Assembly (NCBI GenBank): GCA_032718475.1
Contig: JAUCBJ010002937.1
Coordinates: 1 to 40,000, forward strand
DNA: 40,000 nucleotides
Direction of reading: 5' to 3'
Source: Nemertoderma westbladi
Taxonomy: Eukaryota; Xenacoelomorpha; Nemertodermatida; Nemertodermatidae
The translations under genes and the position numbers were made by a program. This document shows, one piece after another, positions 16,858 to 27,512 of this stretch; positions within the stretch are counted from its first letter, which is position 1; every line of letters starts with the position of its first letter. Under the pieces are notes generated by a model, which worked only from the letters and a program-made list of their open reading frames with translations, ran no database searches and was not told the DNA's origin.

Positions 16858-17117
16858 ACCATCTCGTGTTTGTAAAGTTCAGGGTCTGCATCCGTCGACT
16901 CGGCCAAAGGATGTGCTATAACCTCATTCTCTGCTGTCTGGTACTTTTCTACCTTAACTTTCCAATCTTCAACAAGGACTTCCAAGTAATCCGGGTCTTC
17001 ATCCCAGTCATACTCCTGTATAGCATTATCAAACATGTTTGAGGATCTTGTACAGGCTGATTTATAACCTGCTCTTGAAGATTTCAGCTTTGAGACCTCG
17101 ACACGTGATGCTGACAT
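16785..17117 (-). CDS. Gypsy-like gag N-terminus
   Basis: The ATG at 17117 opens a frame that reads through an acidic region (EYDWDEDPDYLEVLVEDWKV), expected for the start of a Gypsy Gag. From about 16857 the other frame (KATAKVRGIRRDLEARR) looks like the natural continuation, so a frameshift lies near 16850-16880 and the last 25 or so codons of this frame are probably spurious. The ATG is 138 bp inside the 5' LTR boundary. Confidence 0.65.
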   Translation of the reverse strand: MSASRVEVSKLKSSRAGYKSACTRSSNMFDNAIQEYDWDEDPDYLEVLVEDWKVKVEKYQTAENEVIAHPLAESTDADPELYKHEMVCQRRQPKCGEFDGIWKPGELNKE

Positions 17118-17237
17118 TATGTAACTTACTTTTTGGACTGACCTGGTTTATTTTTGTATAGGTTCAGAGATTATTATTTCCCCTCAATATGTTAGTTATG
17201 TTGTTATCGCCTTAGAATTTCATCTTCTAACTGAGGT

Positions 17238-17255
17238 CAACAACTCGCAGCGCCA
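17238..17255 (-). other. Primer-binding site of the Gypsy-like element
   Basis: On the minus strand, TGGCGCTGCGAGTTG abuts the end of the 5' LTR. It is complementary to a tRNA 3' end finishing CGCAGCGCCA. That end resembles serine tRNAs (acceptor end ...AGCGCCA); the assignment is from memory of tRNA ends and is tentative. Confidence 0.6.
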
Positions 17256-17521
17256 TAGTATGATAATAAGTAAGACAGGGCAATAACCAGCAATATAATG
17301 TCTATATTATTGTTATTTATAGATAGGCATAAAGTTATTGGAATATAAGCAATAATCTTATATATGTAATCCGGTTCATTACGGTCAGACGGTACCGACC
17401 TACCGGTACTGCAATATTACCCTAGGCTAATAAGTAGTTAATTATATATCTAAATATATTCAGTTTAAATTTACCGCCCTTTTATATTAAGGGGCTAGGC
17501 CCTATAATTGATCCTATACCA
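17256..17521 (-). repeat. 5' LTR of the Gypsy-like element
   Basis: This 266-bp repeat is identical by eye to 12147-12412. The CCCAC duplication follows at 17522-17526. Confidence 0.93.
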
Positions 17522-18554
17522 CCCACCAAGAGAGATTAGTGGCGAGAGGGGGGGGGGGGGGGGGGCAGAGAATATCCCACAAGTATTGGTGGACAATGCG
17601 CGCGGCAAGTTAGGTGAACCTCGGCACCCGACGACAGAGAATAGTAGGGGGATTGCGAGTATCCCCAGGAGCGTCCAACCGGATAGAGAGAGAGGGAGGT
17701 TGGCGCCGTGAGCGGGCGAACGACAGGACGTCGAGCCCAGTCGGAAGACGGAAGAAGAACAGTGGAGTTTATCCAGGAGGTCGAAGAGAGGTCTCACGAG
17801 GGGGATCGCGACACTGAAGAGAGAAGAAGTGAAGAGAATAGAAGAAGCGTTGCTACAAGCAACTGGAGAGGAAGGACGGACAGTGAATCGTCGGTAGCAG
17901 AGATGGAGTTAGAGTCAGTGGGGTCGAACTCCGTGAGATTGCCAACACCCCAGAGAGACGCAGCCTGGTGAGATATACCACACACCGGGAGAAGGGTACA
18001 GGATGTACCGGTACAAGTACGAGGACAGGAGAGGGGATCGAAGAGAAACTTCCCGACGGGACGTAGCTGCCGATCGAGAGAACGGTAGTCACGGGGAGGA
18101 CTTCTTGGAATATTCGAGAAGATTAAACTTCGGTCCGGAAGGACACAGGCAGACTGCAGGACATACTGTAGGCCTTACTGCACATACTATAGGCCATGCT
18201 GGAAGAGATAGTGTAGGCGATAGGGTAGCGCGGACAACGGGATTAGATCCGGAAGTTGCGGCATACATACCGGTAGATTTGGCAAGAAGTGGATAGGCCT
18301 ATACCAGTACCTGCATACCAGTATGACTATAATATGCAGGGATATAACATATACCCAGGGGATGGGGGAGCTATTGCCGATAGATGTTTAGGTCCTAACA
18401 TGGTAACATCAACCCCAATACCAAATATAACACAGGTGGGGGGGGGGGGGGGGGCGGACTTGGTGACATTCCCCCATTACAATATCAGCAATATACTCAA
18501 CCAAGAACAAAACCCCCAAACCCCTCAGACCAGAATAGATCGTGTGATACAGAG
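17522..18554 (+). pseudogene. Outer element gag, middle region
   Basis: It resumes at the CCCAC duplication and is collinear with 3280-4290 of the inner element: SGER, an 18-G tract (17548-17565), AENIPQ, RGIASIP, then the Arg/Glu-rich and QTAGHTVGLTAHT-type sequence near 18150-18190. Several frame changes break it (near 17700, 17970 and 18290). At 18438-18454 a 17-G tract ends the homologous frame; the matching inner tract (4177-4185) has 9 G and is in frame. Decayed Gag. Confidence 0.75.
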
Positions 18555-19688
18555 ATGGAGGGGACCGTTACCCCCAATGATATATCCGATGCAAATGAGG
18601 TCGACAGGCCCGATGGGCGAACCGCACCCAGTAGCAGGGGAATCTGTACATCATCCATCGAGCGCACTAGAAGTACAGGCAATGGGAATGGCAACACTCA
18701 TCAAGCGCTTAAGACCAGGATCGAGCTGCCACCAGTGGAGCCGTTTAAATTCGAGGGAAGCAAACCGGAGGAATATCTGCAATTCCGGCGTATGTACAGT
18801 AACGAGATATTGACAAAGAATCTGACGCAGGTAGAGTGCCTAAAATACTTACAAGTTTACACAGGGGGGCCAGCATATGACATCGTAAGGCAGTATCAAT
18901 GTATCGAAGGTGGATTCACGACTGCATGGCGGGCCCTAGACAGGGAATTCGGACACCCTGAAAAGATCATCCGGCAAACCTTGAGGGGAATAACATCAGG
19001 TGGACTACAAGATAACCCTGTCAGCATCAAGACTTTCGCGAATAAAGTCGAAAAGGTGCTGATTGTGCTGAAGACCTTGGATGCGCCTTACGAACTCAAC
19101 GCATCGAATAACATCACCACAATAGCGCAGGCACTGCCGATCTGGCTAAGAAATAAGTGGAGGAAGATCGCCTTCTCCACCCGGGAGTAGAAAGGTGCGG
19201 AACCAGGCCTAGAGGAAATGTCGAACTTCCTCAACTACGAGGCAGAAATAATCACGGACCCAGTCTACAGCGAGGATAGTCTGGGGAGGGCGCCGAGGAC
19301 CGAATACAACAGGCCGAAACCAGAGCATAGTGCGGCAAATGCATTACCAAATTTAAGACAGTCGCTACCATACGCGGCGACACAGGGGACTGCAAGTCCA
19401 CAGATAGCCGGGGGTAGGGCCACACTGTGGCATGAACAGGGACAAAATAATAACACGAACAAATATAACCCCAACACGCCCAGTAGGCCAAACCCAAACA
19501 ATAAGAACACTAGACAGCTAAGTATGAATATACGTGCAATACGCAATGCGCTGTATAGAGAAGGCTATAATCCGAGAAACAAATGCCAATTACACTCGAA
19601 TGCACTCCATCAGACAATGAACTGCAAGTATTGGCAGGCGTTGCCCAAACAAGATCAGGTAGAATATGCGGACAGAAGTGGAATCTGA
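18555..19688 (+). pseudogene. Outer element gag, DUF1759-like region and zinc knuckle remnant
   Basis: From about 18705 this closely matches the inner Gag at 4432-5410 (EPFKFEGSKPEEYLQFRRMY, TAWRALDREFGHPEKI). One in-frame TAG at 19188-19190 stands where the inner copy has a Lys codon. A TGA at 19686-19688 replaces the first Cys of the zinc knuckle, and the knuckle beyond it is also altered. The frame is otherwise kept across both stops, so these are substitutions in a dead copy. The part before 18705 is in a frame that does not match the inner protein. Confidence 0.85.
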
Positions 19689-19697
19689 CATCGATGT

Positions 19698-20468
19698 GTG
19701 GTAGGCAGACATAAAGTTGAACAGTGTGAGGAGACACCAATAAGATTTGGTCAAGGCAAAGGTCAAACGATGGTGACAAGCACCATAGGAGCGAAGAGAA
19801 GGGGAACGGTACTACTCGGGGTGGTACTGGTGAGGGTGATAGGAGAAAGCGGCCGATCAGTCACGACACTGATGCTGGTCGACAGCGGAGCAGCCTTCAC
19901 GCTGGTGGAGAATTGGGTGGCCGAGGAGATAGGGTTACAGACGAGGCCGAGTAGGATGGCGGTAACTACTATCTCGAGCAAGGATGAGGTCCTGGAGATG
20001 AGAATGGGACGGTGCGAGATATCAGCAATAGCACCAGGATGCGATTATGGGGCGACCATCGACCCCATTCAAATAATAGAATCGATAAATATAAACGCCA
20101 AGCAGCCCATCAGGATCGAGGTCGAACAATACTGGTTCCTGGACGATATCGATTTCTCAAAACCAGAAGTGAACGTCTCTAAGGTATCCATCATAGTCGG
20201 AATGGATTGTCCGACGGCCCACGAGAGAGTATGGACCATATTCAGAGAGAATAAGCAGCGCGATCTGATTGCGATTCTCACGCCGTTCGGATGGACGCTT
20301 AGCGGCCCAATTAAAACCAAGATTCCATTCAGGGTGTCGGAGACATCAGGGTGCATGTTCGCAGGTACAATGAGGGAGATGGAGGATGAAGGAGCAGAGG
20401 AGCAACTTAAGAGGCTGCTGAGGCAGGACTTTGAAGGTTTAAAGAGGCCGGGGTCAAAACCTCAGTAG
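19698..20468 (+). pseudogene. Outer element retropepsin-like protease
   Basis: It is in the same frame as the upstream Gag after the TGA at 19686. It carries the catalytic MLVDSGAAFTLVENW motif near residue 53 and GMDCPTAHERV further on, closely matching the inner protease. It belongs to the aspartic protease region typical of BEL/Pao Pol (DUF1758/A17). The frame stops at 20468. The expected continuation into RT (SMKCEGGWYTIGMVWKQ) is in another frame, so a frameshift lies between 20440 and 20510. Confidence 0.85.
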
Positions 20469-20503
20469 AAGATAAACAAGCTATAGAGAGCATAAAGGAG
20501 TCA

Positions 20504-21386
20504 ATGAAGTGTGAAGGGGGATGGTACACCATAGGAATGGTGTGGAAACAACCAAAGGTACCGTTACCAGATAACAAAGGGATGGTACTCACGAGGCTTC
20601 GCAAACTGAAACAGACGCTCAGGTGGAGCCCCGAGAAGGATGAGTACATCCACAAGACAATCATGGAATACGTTGAGAAGGGGTGGGCCGTGGAGTTACT
20701 GGTCGACGAGCCAAACATGGACAGAACCTACTATCTGCCACTGCACGTGGCTTTAGATCCAAAGAAGGGTAAACTGCGGATGGTGGTCGACGCGTCGGCC
20801 AAAGCAAATGGCAAGAGCCTAAACGACTATCTGCTGGAGGGCCCCAACATCTACAACTCGGGGATAGAGGTCCTATTGAGATTCAGAAATGGGAGGCATG
20901 CCTTCACGTGTGACATTGAAGGCATGTTCTACCAGGTCCGTGTGACGGAAGAAGACAGCGATAGTCAGCGCTTCCTATGGTAAAAACAGCGACGAAGAAC
21001 CGTCTGAGATACCGATGTACAAAATGGTGGTGCAGAACATGGGGGCCAAGTCGTCCTCATTCACAACGACTACGGCTGTGAGAGATACGGTAGAGGGCAA
21101 GGAAGGAGAGTATAGAGTGAAGGCGTTCGACATGATTCGTCGCGGTTTCTATGTGGATGATGGGATGGGGTCTGGAAACACGGTTGAAGAAATACTGGAG
21201 ATAGGGCGCAAGGTTCACGACATCCTAAAAGGATCCGGCTTCAACCTTACTAAGTTCCAGTCCAGCTCCGAGGAATTCATGAAGGCCATAGAAGACAAAC
21301 GACCAGAGTCGACCATGACAACCCTACAACAGCAAAGGGACATGATATGGCGAACAAGAGAGTGGAGTCTCAGCAAAAGGCGCTAG
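20504..21386 (+). pseudogene. Outer element reverse transcriptase
   Basis: Two frames together cover a BEL/Pao RT. The first (20504-20983) has YYLPLHVALDPKKGKLRMVV, DASAKANGKSLND and FTCDIEGMFYQVRV. The second (21015-21386) has the catalytic FYVDDGMGS and FNLTKFQSSS. A frameshift follows RFLW at 20983, and another precedes the RNase H frame at about 21350. The order and motifs are those of BEL/Pao Pol. This domain is completely absent from the inner element. Confidence 0.88.
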
Positions 21387-22668
21387 GGATTGTGTGGAAT
21401 CGGGAGATGGACAAGTTGGAGTATCAACTGAGCCAAGAGGGTGCAGAGATCCACATTAAGCGGGGCTATGTATCGTACATAGCAAGGATATACGATCCCC
21501 TAGGCCTAGCATCCCCATTGTTAGTCACAGGGAAGCAAGTACTAAAGGAAATATACAAGTTAAAGGATGAGTGGGATACGGAGGTGTCGGAAGAAATAAG
21601 TAGACAGTGGAGCAAGTGGATGCAGAGTCTAGAGGAGATGGGGACGTACAGCATGCCACGCATGTATTTCCCGGATGGAGACATGACGGACCTGGATCTA
21701 CACATGTTTTCCGATGCATCCTTGGAAGCATATGGAGCAGCACTTTATTTGGTACAGCGAAAGGGGGCTCATAAGCCCAGACTTGCATTTAGTAAAGCGA
21801 AGTCGACGCCACCAGATTCAGCGTCAGTGCCAAAACTCGAGCTGACAGCTGCGAGGTTAGGAGTAAGGGTCACAGCTTACTTGATGGACACTATATCCAA
21901 TATAATGGAGACACACTACTGGACGGACTCCATGGTAGTGTTAGTGTGGCTACATAACGAGAAGACGAGATACCCTATATTCGTCGTGAATAAGATAGAC
22001 GAGATAAGGGCGACGACTGACCTAGAAAGGTGGCATTACTGCCCTACCGACGACAATCCAGCAGATCTGTTATCGAGTGGCATTGCATGCCGCACTTTCT
22101 CAATTAAGGAAGAGTTGTGGCAGCACGGGCCACACTTCCTTAGTGATAGATCGGCCTTGCCACCAATGAGGAAGGTGGACCTGGGCTCAGAGGAAGTAGT
22201 AGAAGAAGAGGAGGAGGAAGATTCAGAAGGGGAAGAGATATACAGCCAGATGGTGAGGGAGATCAAGGAAGTGCCATCGAAATCAGGAGAACCATGCGAT
22301 AATCCAACAGATAGGTTACTCAGTTACAGCTCCAACTGGTATAAGACTCAGAAGTTGGTAGCGTATTGGAGGGCCTACGGGGACTTCCTTAGGGGAGTTG
22401 GCAAGGATGCCAAAAGGAAACTGACCATCGATCTGGAAGGAGCGGCTAATGCCGTAATATGATACGAACAAAGAAAGGAGTACGCCGACGAAGTGGACAG
22501 AGTCAGCAAGTAACAACACCTTCGTTGAGACAGCGAGCTCAACACGCTGTCCCCACAGTTAAACAACGACTGGATTCTGGTGATGAATTCCAGAGTGGTG
22601 AACAATAACAGCTTAGTTATCCAACCGAAACCCATAATAATCCCCAATAAATCACCAATAGTCCACCA
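21347..22668 (+). pseudogene. Outer element RNase H and start of integrase
   Basis: A 371-codon frame runs to 22462. It has the connection region (IYDPLGLASPLLVTGKQVLK) and RNase H motifs FSDASLEAYGAALYL, VPKLELTAARLG, YWTDSMVVLVWL and DDNPADLLSSG. Downstream of the TGA at 22460 the reading continues with broken frames to about 22668, where phrases such as PIIIP resemble the segment before the integrase zinc finger. A LINE interrupts here; the same reading resumes at 24383. Confidence 0.85.
22659..22668 (+). repeat. Target-site duplication (left) of the truncated LINE
   Basis: TAGTCCACCA is repeated at 24373-24382 after the LINE tail. The first bases may belong partly to the TAG tail. Confidence 0.8.
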
Positions 22669-24372
22669 ATAGACTACCTGGCAAACTGTAAATGAGGTAT
22701 CTGGTCGGAAAAGTTGTGCAAAGGGGCGCCTCAAAGCCGATAGTCCCGAAGAACGTGTTGGGAAGTGGAAAAATCACTTCAGCAACTTGCTTGGGCAGCC
22801 ACCAAACATCGAGGTCAGCCCTACAAGGAAAATATATGACAAGACACTACCTATAGAAACAGGGGCTTCACACCTGCCGAACTCCAAAGAAGCATTAAAA
22901 GCATGTCCAATAATAAAGCGAGTGAATTAGATGAAATCCCAGCGGAGGTATGGAAAACCGGAGTGCTAAATAGACCATTATTGATTGTTTGCAACCGGAT
23001 GTTAAAAGGGGAAAAGCCACCACCAATTTGGACTAAAGGTCAACTAAAGCCTCACCCCAAGAAAGGAGACCTCGGCATACCAACAAACTATCGTGGGATC
23101 TGTCTGCTTGTGGTAGCTGCCAAAATATACAATAAAATGATTCTATATAGGATTAGGCCTCACATAGAGAAACTACTGCGTAAGAGCCAAAACGGATTTC
23201 GACCAAGTAGATCAACAATAGCTCAGATACTTGCACTACGGAGACTGATTGAAGGAATTAAGTCAAAGAATCTCCCCGCAGTCATGACTTTTGTGGACTT
23301 CAAGAAGGCATTCGACTCCATCCATAGAGGTAAAATGCTTGAAATCCTAAGAGCTTATGGAATACCAGAAGTAATTGTTGCTGGCATTGGATTGCTATAT
23401 TGTGACACAGAAGCGTAGGTACTCTCACCAGATGGTGAAACTGAGTTTTTCTCAATCCTGGCTGGCGTACTGCAAGGTGACACATTAGCACCATTACTAT
23501 TTGTAATTGTGCTGGATTACGCAATGAGGACGGCCACAAAGGGTGAAGATCTGGGATTCACACTTCAAGAACGCAGAAGTAGTAGATATCCGGCAACTAC
23601 AGTCACAGACACCGACTTTGCGGATGACATCGCCCTGCTCTCTAATACGCTAGCAGATGCACAGCTTCTACTAAATAAAGTGGAGAGGGCTGCTAAGGAG
23701 GTTGGATTGCATATAAATGCTACCAAGACCGAATTCATGACCTTTAATGTTGATGGAAACTTGACAACCATTGATAATAATCAACTAAGGCAGGTCGATG
23801 ACTTCCAGTACCTTGGATCATGGATAGAGAGTAGCAAAAAGGACATAGAAGTTAGGAAAGCAAAGGCTTGGGTAGCTCTATCAAAAATGGATACCATCTG
23901 GAAATCAGATCTCTCCAGGCACCTGAAGACTAAGTTCTTTCGAGCCACAGTGGAAAGTGTATTTTTATACGGGGGTGAGACCTGGACACTGACTAAATCA
24001 CTTGAACAACGAATTGATGGTTGCTACACAAGACTACTAAGGGCAGCCCTAAACATCAGCTGGAGACAACACATGACAAACGCCGAGCTTTATGGTACAA
24101 TACCACCTGTATCAACCACCCTCCGTGAACGCAGATTAAGATTCAGTGGGCACTGCTGGCGAAGTAAAGACGAGGTCATACCAGATCTACTTCTCTGGCA
24201 ACCAACTCATGGAAAGCGTAGTCGTGGATGACCGGCCATAACATATATAGATCAACTTGAAAGGGATACTGAACTTGGGAGAAACGAAATTGCGACAACT
24301 ATGGAGAATCGGGAAGCCTGGAAGGATCTCATTTCCACTGTCCGAGTTCGCTCGACCTAGTAGTAGTAGTAG
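22669..24372 (+). mobile_element. 5'-truncated RTE-like LINE
   Basis: This 1.7-kb insertion contains only the RT and C-terminal part of a non-LTR retrotransposon and ends in a TAG microsatellite (24357-24372). It is flanked by TAGTCCACCA. It interrupts the outer integrase between PIIIP and the HGGM zinc-finger region. The short tandem-repeat tail and protein type suggest the RTE group; the clade is not certain. Confidence 0.85.
22679..24360 (+). pseudogene. LINE reverse transcriptase, truncated and broken
   Basis: RT motifs are present in order: KASELDEIPAEVWK (22911), GQLKPHPKKGD and NYRGICLL, QNGFRPSRSTIAQI, TFVDFKKAFDSIHRGKM, GVLQGDTLAPLLF, then the catalytic FADDIALLS (about 23620), then a C-terminal region with RRLRFSGHCWR. 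A frameshift lies near 22860, and in-frame stops are at 23416-23418 and 24229-24231. The endonuclease is missing because of 5' truncation. It is a dead copy. Confidence 0.85.
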
Positions 24373-24382
24373 TAGTCCACCA

Positions 24383-25154
24383 CATCATATGGGACTCGCA
24401 TAAATTGATACTACACGGAGGCATGAATCAGACCCTCACGGAGATATTAAGGACGTTCTGGATCATCCATCTTAGGAAGAAGGTGAAGGCGGTAGTGGGG
24501 CAGTGCCAGACCTGCCGACAGACGAGAAAGGAGAGGGCCATATAGGAGATGGCGCCATTACTGGCCAACAGAGTGAGACAACACGACCCGCCATTCACGC
24601 ACTGCGGCGTGGACATGTTCGGGCCGATTAAGATAAAGGTGATGCGGCACACGGAGAAACGCTACGGCATTATCTTTGTCTGCAACAACACAAGAGCAGT
24701 GGGAATAGAACTTGCGCAGGACGCTACGGCATCGGCATTTATTAATGCTTTAGAACGGTTTGTAAGCCGCAAAGGGGGAACGCTCAAGGTGATATATTCG
24801 GATAATGGGACCAACTCCGTGGGAGCGGAGAACGAGTTGGCCGAGGCCTTCGACATCCTACAGGGAGAAGATGTCAGGGCGGCTATGAGAAAACAGCAAG
24901 TAAAGTGGGAAAGGAGAACGCCGTATGCACCACATACGTTAGGGTGTGTAGAGAGACTTGTCGGAAGTTCCAAGCGTTTAATGACCAAGCTGATGAACAA
25001 CCACATGGTCACAGAGGACATATTAAGAATGGTGCTAGCCAAGTGCAAGGGAATCATTAATAGCAGACCGCTATATCCAGAGAATGATGACCCGGAATCA
25101 CTGGACGTGCTAACACCAGGACATTTTCTAATGGAGAATTCCGGCGATGATTGA
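24383..25154 (+). pseudogene. Outer element integrase, zinc finger and catalytic core
   Basis: After the LINE the reading resumes with LHGGMNQTLTEILRTFWI and CQTCRQTRKE, the HHCC zinc finger of BEL/Pao integrase. A TAG at 24543-24545 precedes the core frame. The core (24549-25154) has D in CGVDMFGPI, D in VIYSDNGTNSVGA and E in HTLGCVERLVG, the D,D,E triad, then LTPGHFLM. The frame is lost at 25154. The triad is intact, but the stop and frameshifts make this copy inactive. Confidence 0.87.
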
Positions 25155-25515
25155 CATGCGGGAAGTGGACCCAGATGATATACATTCCCGTCAAAGCTGG
25201 AAAGTCGCCAAGGCAATAAGTGCGGAGTATTGGAGGAGATGGGTAGAAGAATATCTCCAGACGTAGCATAGAAGAAGTAAGTGGAGAAACACCAATAGGG
25301 AGTTGAAGAAGGGTGACTTGGTAATCGTCACTGACGACACAATTATCAATAACCAATGGAGAATAGCGAGAGTGGTAGATACTTACCCCTACGAGGACGG
25401 AAGAGTCCGGTCGGTGGAAGTGAGAATAGGAGGCAAGATAAGAACCAAAGATAGGAAGACCTACAGGAGGGCTGTGGGAAAGTGCTGCCTATTGGAAGGG
25501 AACCTTAGAGTTTAG
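25155..25515 (+). pseudogene. Outer element integrase C-terminal region (DUF5641-like)
   Basis: Broken frames around 25155-25300 lead to an open frame from 25303: KKGDLVIVTDDTIINNQWRI, then RVVDTYPYEDGRVRSVEV and a closing LLEGN. This matches the DUF5641 region that ends BEL/Pao Pol. It stops at 25515. The inner element keeps a similar end (CLLE...) just before its own stop at 6910, although the domain itself is gone. Confidence 0.8.
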
Positions 25516-25518
25516 TCA

Positions 25519-25565
25519 TCCAATATGTTGGACTGAGGGGGGTGAGAACGAGGGCGAGACGCCCT
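25519..25565 (+). other. Hairpin pair downstream of the outer pol
   Basis: TCCAA-TATG-TTGGA (25519-25532) and AGGGCG-AGA-CGCCCT (25551-25565). These are the counterparts of 6983-7029 in the inner element. The sequence from 25566 to 25708 is A-rich and noncoding, leading into the palindrome repeat interrupted by the second LINE. Confidence 0.6.
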
Positions 25566-25697
25566 TCCCACACACAAAAAAAATATGCTAATTAAAAATA
25601 AGCAAAATAATAAAATAAGAAGCGAGATAGTAGAAAGTTAGAAAGTGATAGTAGTAGATACTACGTAGCACTAAGTAGTAGTTAGAAGTTAGGGAGT

Positions 25698-25708
25698 GTG
25701 GTATGTAG
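25698..25708 (+). repeat. Target-site duplication (left) of the full-length LINE
   Basis: GTGGTATGTAG is repeated at 29617-29627 after the LINE tail. It lies inside the outer element's palindrome-rich repeat. Confidence 0.85.
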
Positions 25709-26124
25709 GTCAGGTCAGGTATTCTAGGTCATTGATCAAGAAAACTTGCCACCTCCATGCAGCATAAAGGAGGTGCCACCTGTAGCTGCATAGACCCTCT
25801 TACTAGGGCAAATCTGGTCCTGTAACTAGGACCCCCTTCGTTCTGGGATAAGGACGCCCTTGGTCCTGGATTAAGGACCCATATACTTGGCTGCAGGGGT
25901 ATATGGCCTGACCAGGCAGATGGTGATCTACCAATGGCTGGTCAGGAGTAGAGTGTTCTCATGTCCACTCTGAGAGCACTTCACTGCGACCTGCACCTGG
26001 CAGCAAGGGTACAGGGCATGACCCAGCAGATGAGCAGCAACAGCCAATGGTGGGTCATGTGCGCCAGAGTAGATATGGGTGATGGGCCTCATATCTGACT
26101 CCATTACGACACCCACCCTGTGGA
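25709..26124 (+). other. 5' region of the full-length LINE
   Basis: This stretch has no long open frame. It starts GTCAGGTCAGGT and contains partial direct repeats (CAGCAGATG-like and AATGGNTGGTCA-like words near 25915-25945 and 26019-26056), which may be internal promoter modules. No assignment beyond a probable 5' untranslated region is possible. Confidence 0.5.
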
Positions 26125-27282
26125 ATGGCAAACCAGGGTGTGGTATTTTCCCCGAGAGCTGACTCGGCAAAAAAGCACCCCCCAACCCCCACTATGGATT
26201 ACATTAGCAATGCGGAGGTCCGGCCACTAGAGGCCAGTGGAATTACCGGACACAATCTGCCTCACAGGCGTCAGTTAACTCCTGACTGGCTGCCTGTATC
26301 ACCCCCTACTGGAGAGAGAGCAGCCAACAATTCTTTGAGTCCCTTTCCTGATGACCTTTCTGGCCCAAACCCTGGGTCACCAGGAAGGCCAGATTGTGAT
26401 GGGGAGAGGGATTCTGGAGTTGGAGGCTACTCTCATGTTCCACCCCGACCAACAAAGCCATTGGTGAATCTGAGGCAAGTCACAAGACTAGCCTCAGTAA
26501 ACACCCTAACACTCGGGTCCCCAATGCGACAAGGTGAGCTGACTGCCTTGGCAGATAAGCTTTCTCTTAGCGCAGTGGGTGTTCAAGAGCACCGAATGCA
26601 GACTGGACAGACTGATGAGGTTCTGATTAAGGACATGGGGGGCGGTTGGCGACTCGCCCTCGCGTCAGCAGATGATAGTGGCAATGGTGGAATTGGTCTA
26701 TTGATGAATCCAACTGCACATGCAGCATTGGACAAAATAGACCAAATCTCTAACCGCATCATCCGTTGCCACTTCTCATGTTCTGGAAGACTGGCTAAGA
26801 AGTTTCCTAAGGTGGTTCTGATTGTGTGCTACTCTCCAACTAGTGTTGCCCCTGTAGAGGAGGTGGAAAATTTCTACCACAATCTACAAGCAGCTACTGA
26901 TGGAGTGGATCAGCATGCATTCTTAACATTCCTGGGAGACTTTAATGCATGTCTGCATTAATCACCTACATCGCCCTGGGTCTATAGCAATAGTGTTAAC
27001 CGAAATTCTGTCCATCTTCAGGATTTTATCTCTGTAAATGGATTGTTTTCGGCTGGAACCCAGTTCAAGAAGCGAACTGGAAAGCTATGGACTCATAGTG
27101 GACCCAGTGGTCACAAGTCCCAGATAGACCATATTATGTTTCATAGGAAATACAGGAGCTCTATACAAGACTATAATGCATTTACACTTCGACCCTTCTC
27201 CAGTGATCACCGCCTTATTGTGGCCAAGGTAAGACTTAGTCTGCGTGCTAGCAGAACAACGAAATCTGCCTTGCCGCGGCAT
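26125..27282 (+). pseudogene. LINE endonuclease domain and linker
   Basis: The ATG at 26125 starts a protein with a Pro-rich N-terminal 110 residues. The endonuclease/exonuclease/phosphatase fold follows: SVNTLTLGSPMRQGEL (Asn motif), GVQEHRM (catalytic Glu, residue 155) and FLGDFNA (271-275). A TAA at 26959-26961 breaks the reading. The same frame then continues with GHKSQIDHIM and RPFSSDHRLIVAKV, the last being the SDH motif. The domain nicks target DNA to prime reverse transcription in this family. The frame is next cut by the insertion at 27283. Confidence 0.87.
27271..27282 (+). repeat. 12-bp target-site duplication (left) of the small insertion
   Basis: TTGCCGCGGCAT is repeated at 27513-27524. 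Its inner ten bases TGCCGCGGCA form a perfect palindrome. Confidence 0.88.
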
Positions 27283-27512
27283 TTATTATAGGAAGGGATC
27301 TTGGGGTCTTAGCCTCGAATGATAAGTTTATTTTACCGAAAATAACTTATCTTTTAGTGGCACAATTGTAGGACTAATCCCATCACATGCGTACTTTTTA
27401 ACCGGGTAGTGTACAATACGGATACGGATAGTGTATTATAAATGTATAATAACAAACACCTCGAAAAATACAGCTTGCCAACACATTGTTAATATAAATA
27501 ATAAAAAATCAT
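27283..27512. mobile_element. Small AT-rich 230-bp insertion of unknown type
   Basis: It is flanked by the 12-bp duplication, and its removal with one copy leaves the LINE reading frame continuous (ALPRH then DWSSL). The insert ends in an A-rich run (AATAAATAATAAAAAATCAT). It contains two hairpins: GATAAGT-T-TATTTT/AAAATA-ACTTATC near 27319-27352 and TATTATA-AATG-TATAATA near 27432-27449. No coding capacity, clear terminal inverted repeats or tRNA-type promoter boxes are seen. The A-rich end and long duplication favour a SINE or another LINE-mobilised sequence; a MITE is less likely. Confidence 0.75.

Larger units (their letters stand above)
12147..17521 (-). mobile_element. Ty3/Gypsy-like LTR retrotransposon
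   Basis: This 5,375-bp minus-strand element has 266-bp LTRs that look identical and the 5-bp duplication CCCAC. The order on the minus strand is LTR, primer-binding site, Gag with zinc knuckles, protease, RT, RNase H, integrase, A-rich tract, LTR. RNase H before integrase is the Ty3/Gypsy order. Coding is split at two places (near 16850-16880 and 14623-14636), which is unexpected for a copy with identical LTRs. The termini on the minus strand are TGGTAT...ATACTA, not the strict TG...CA. Confidence 0.93.
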
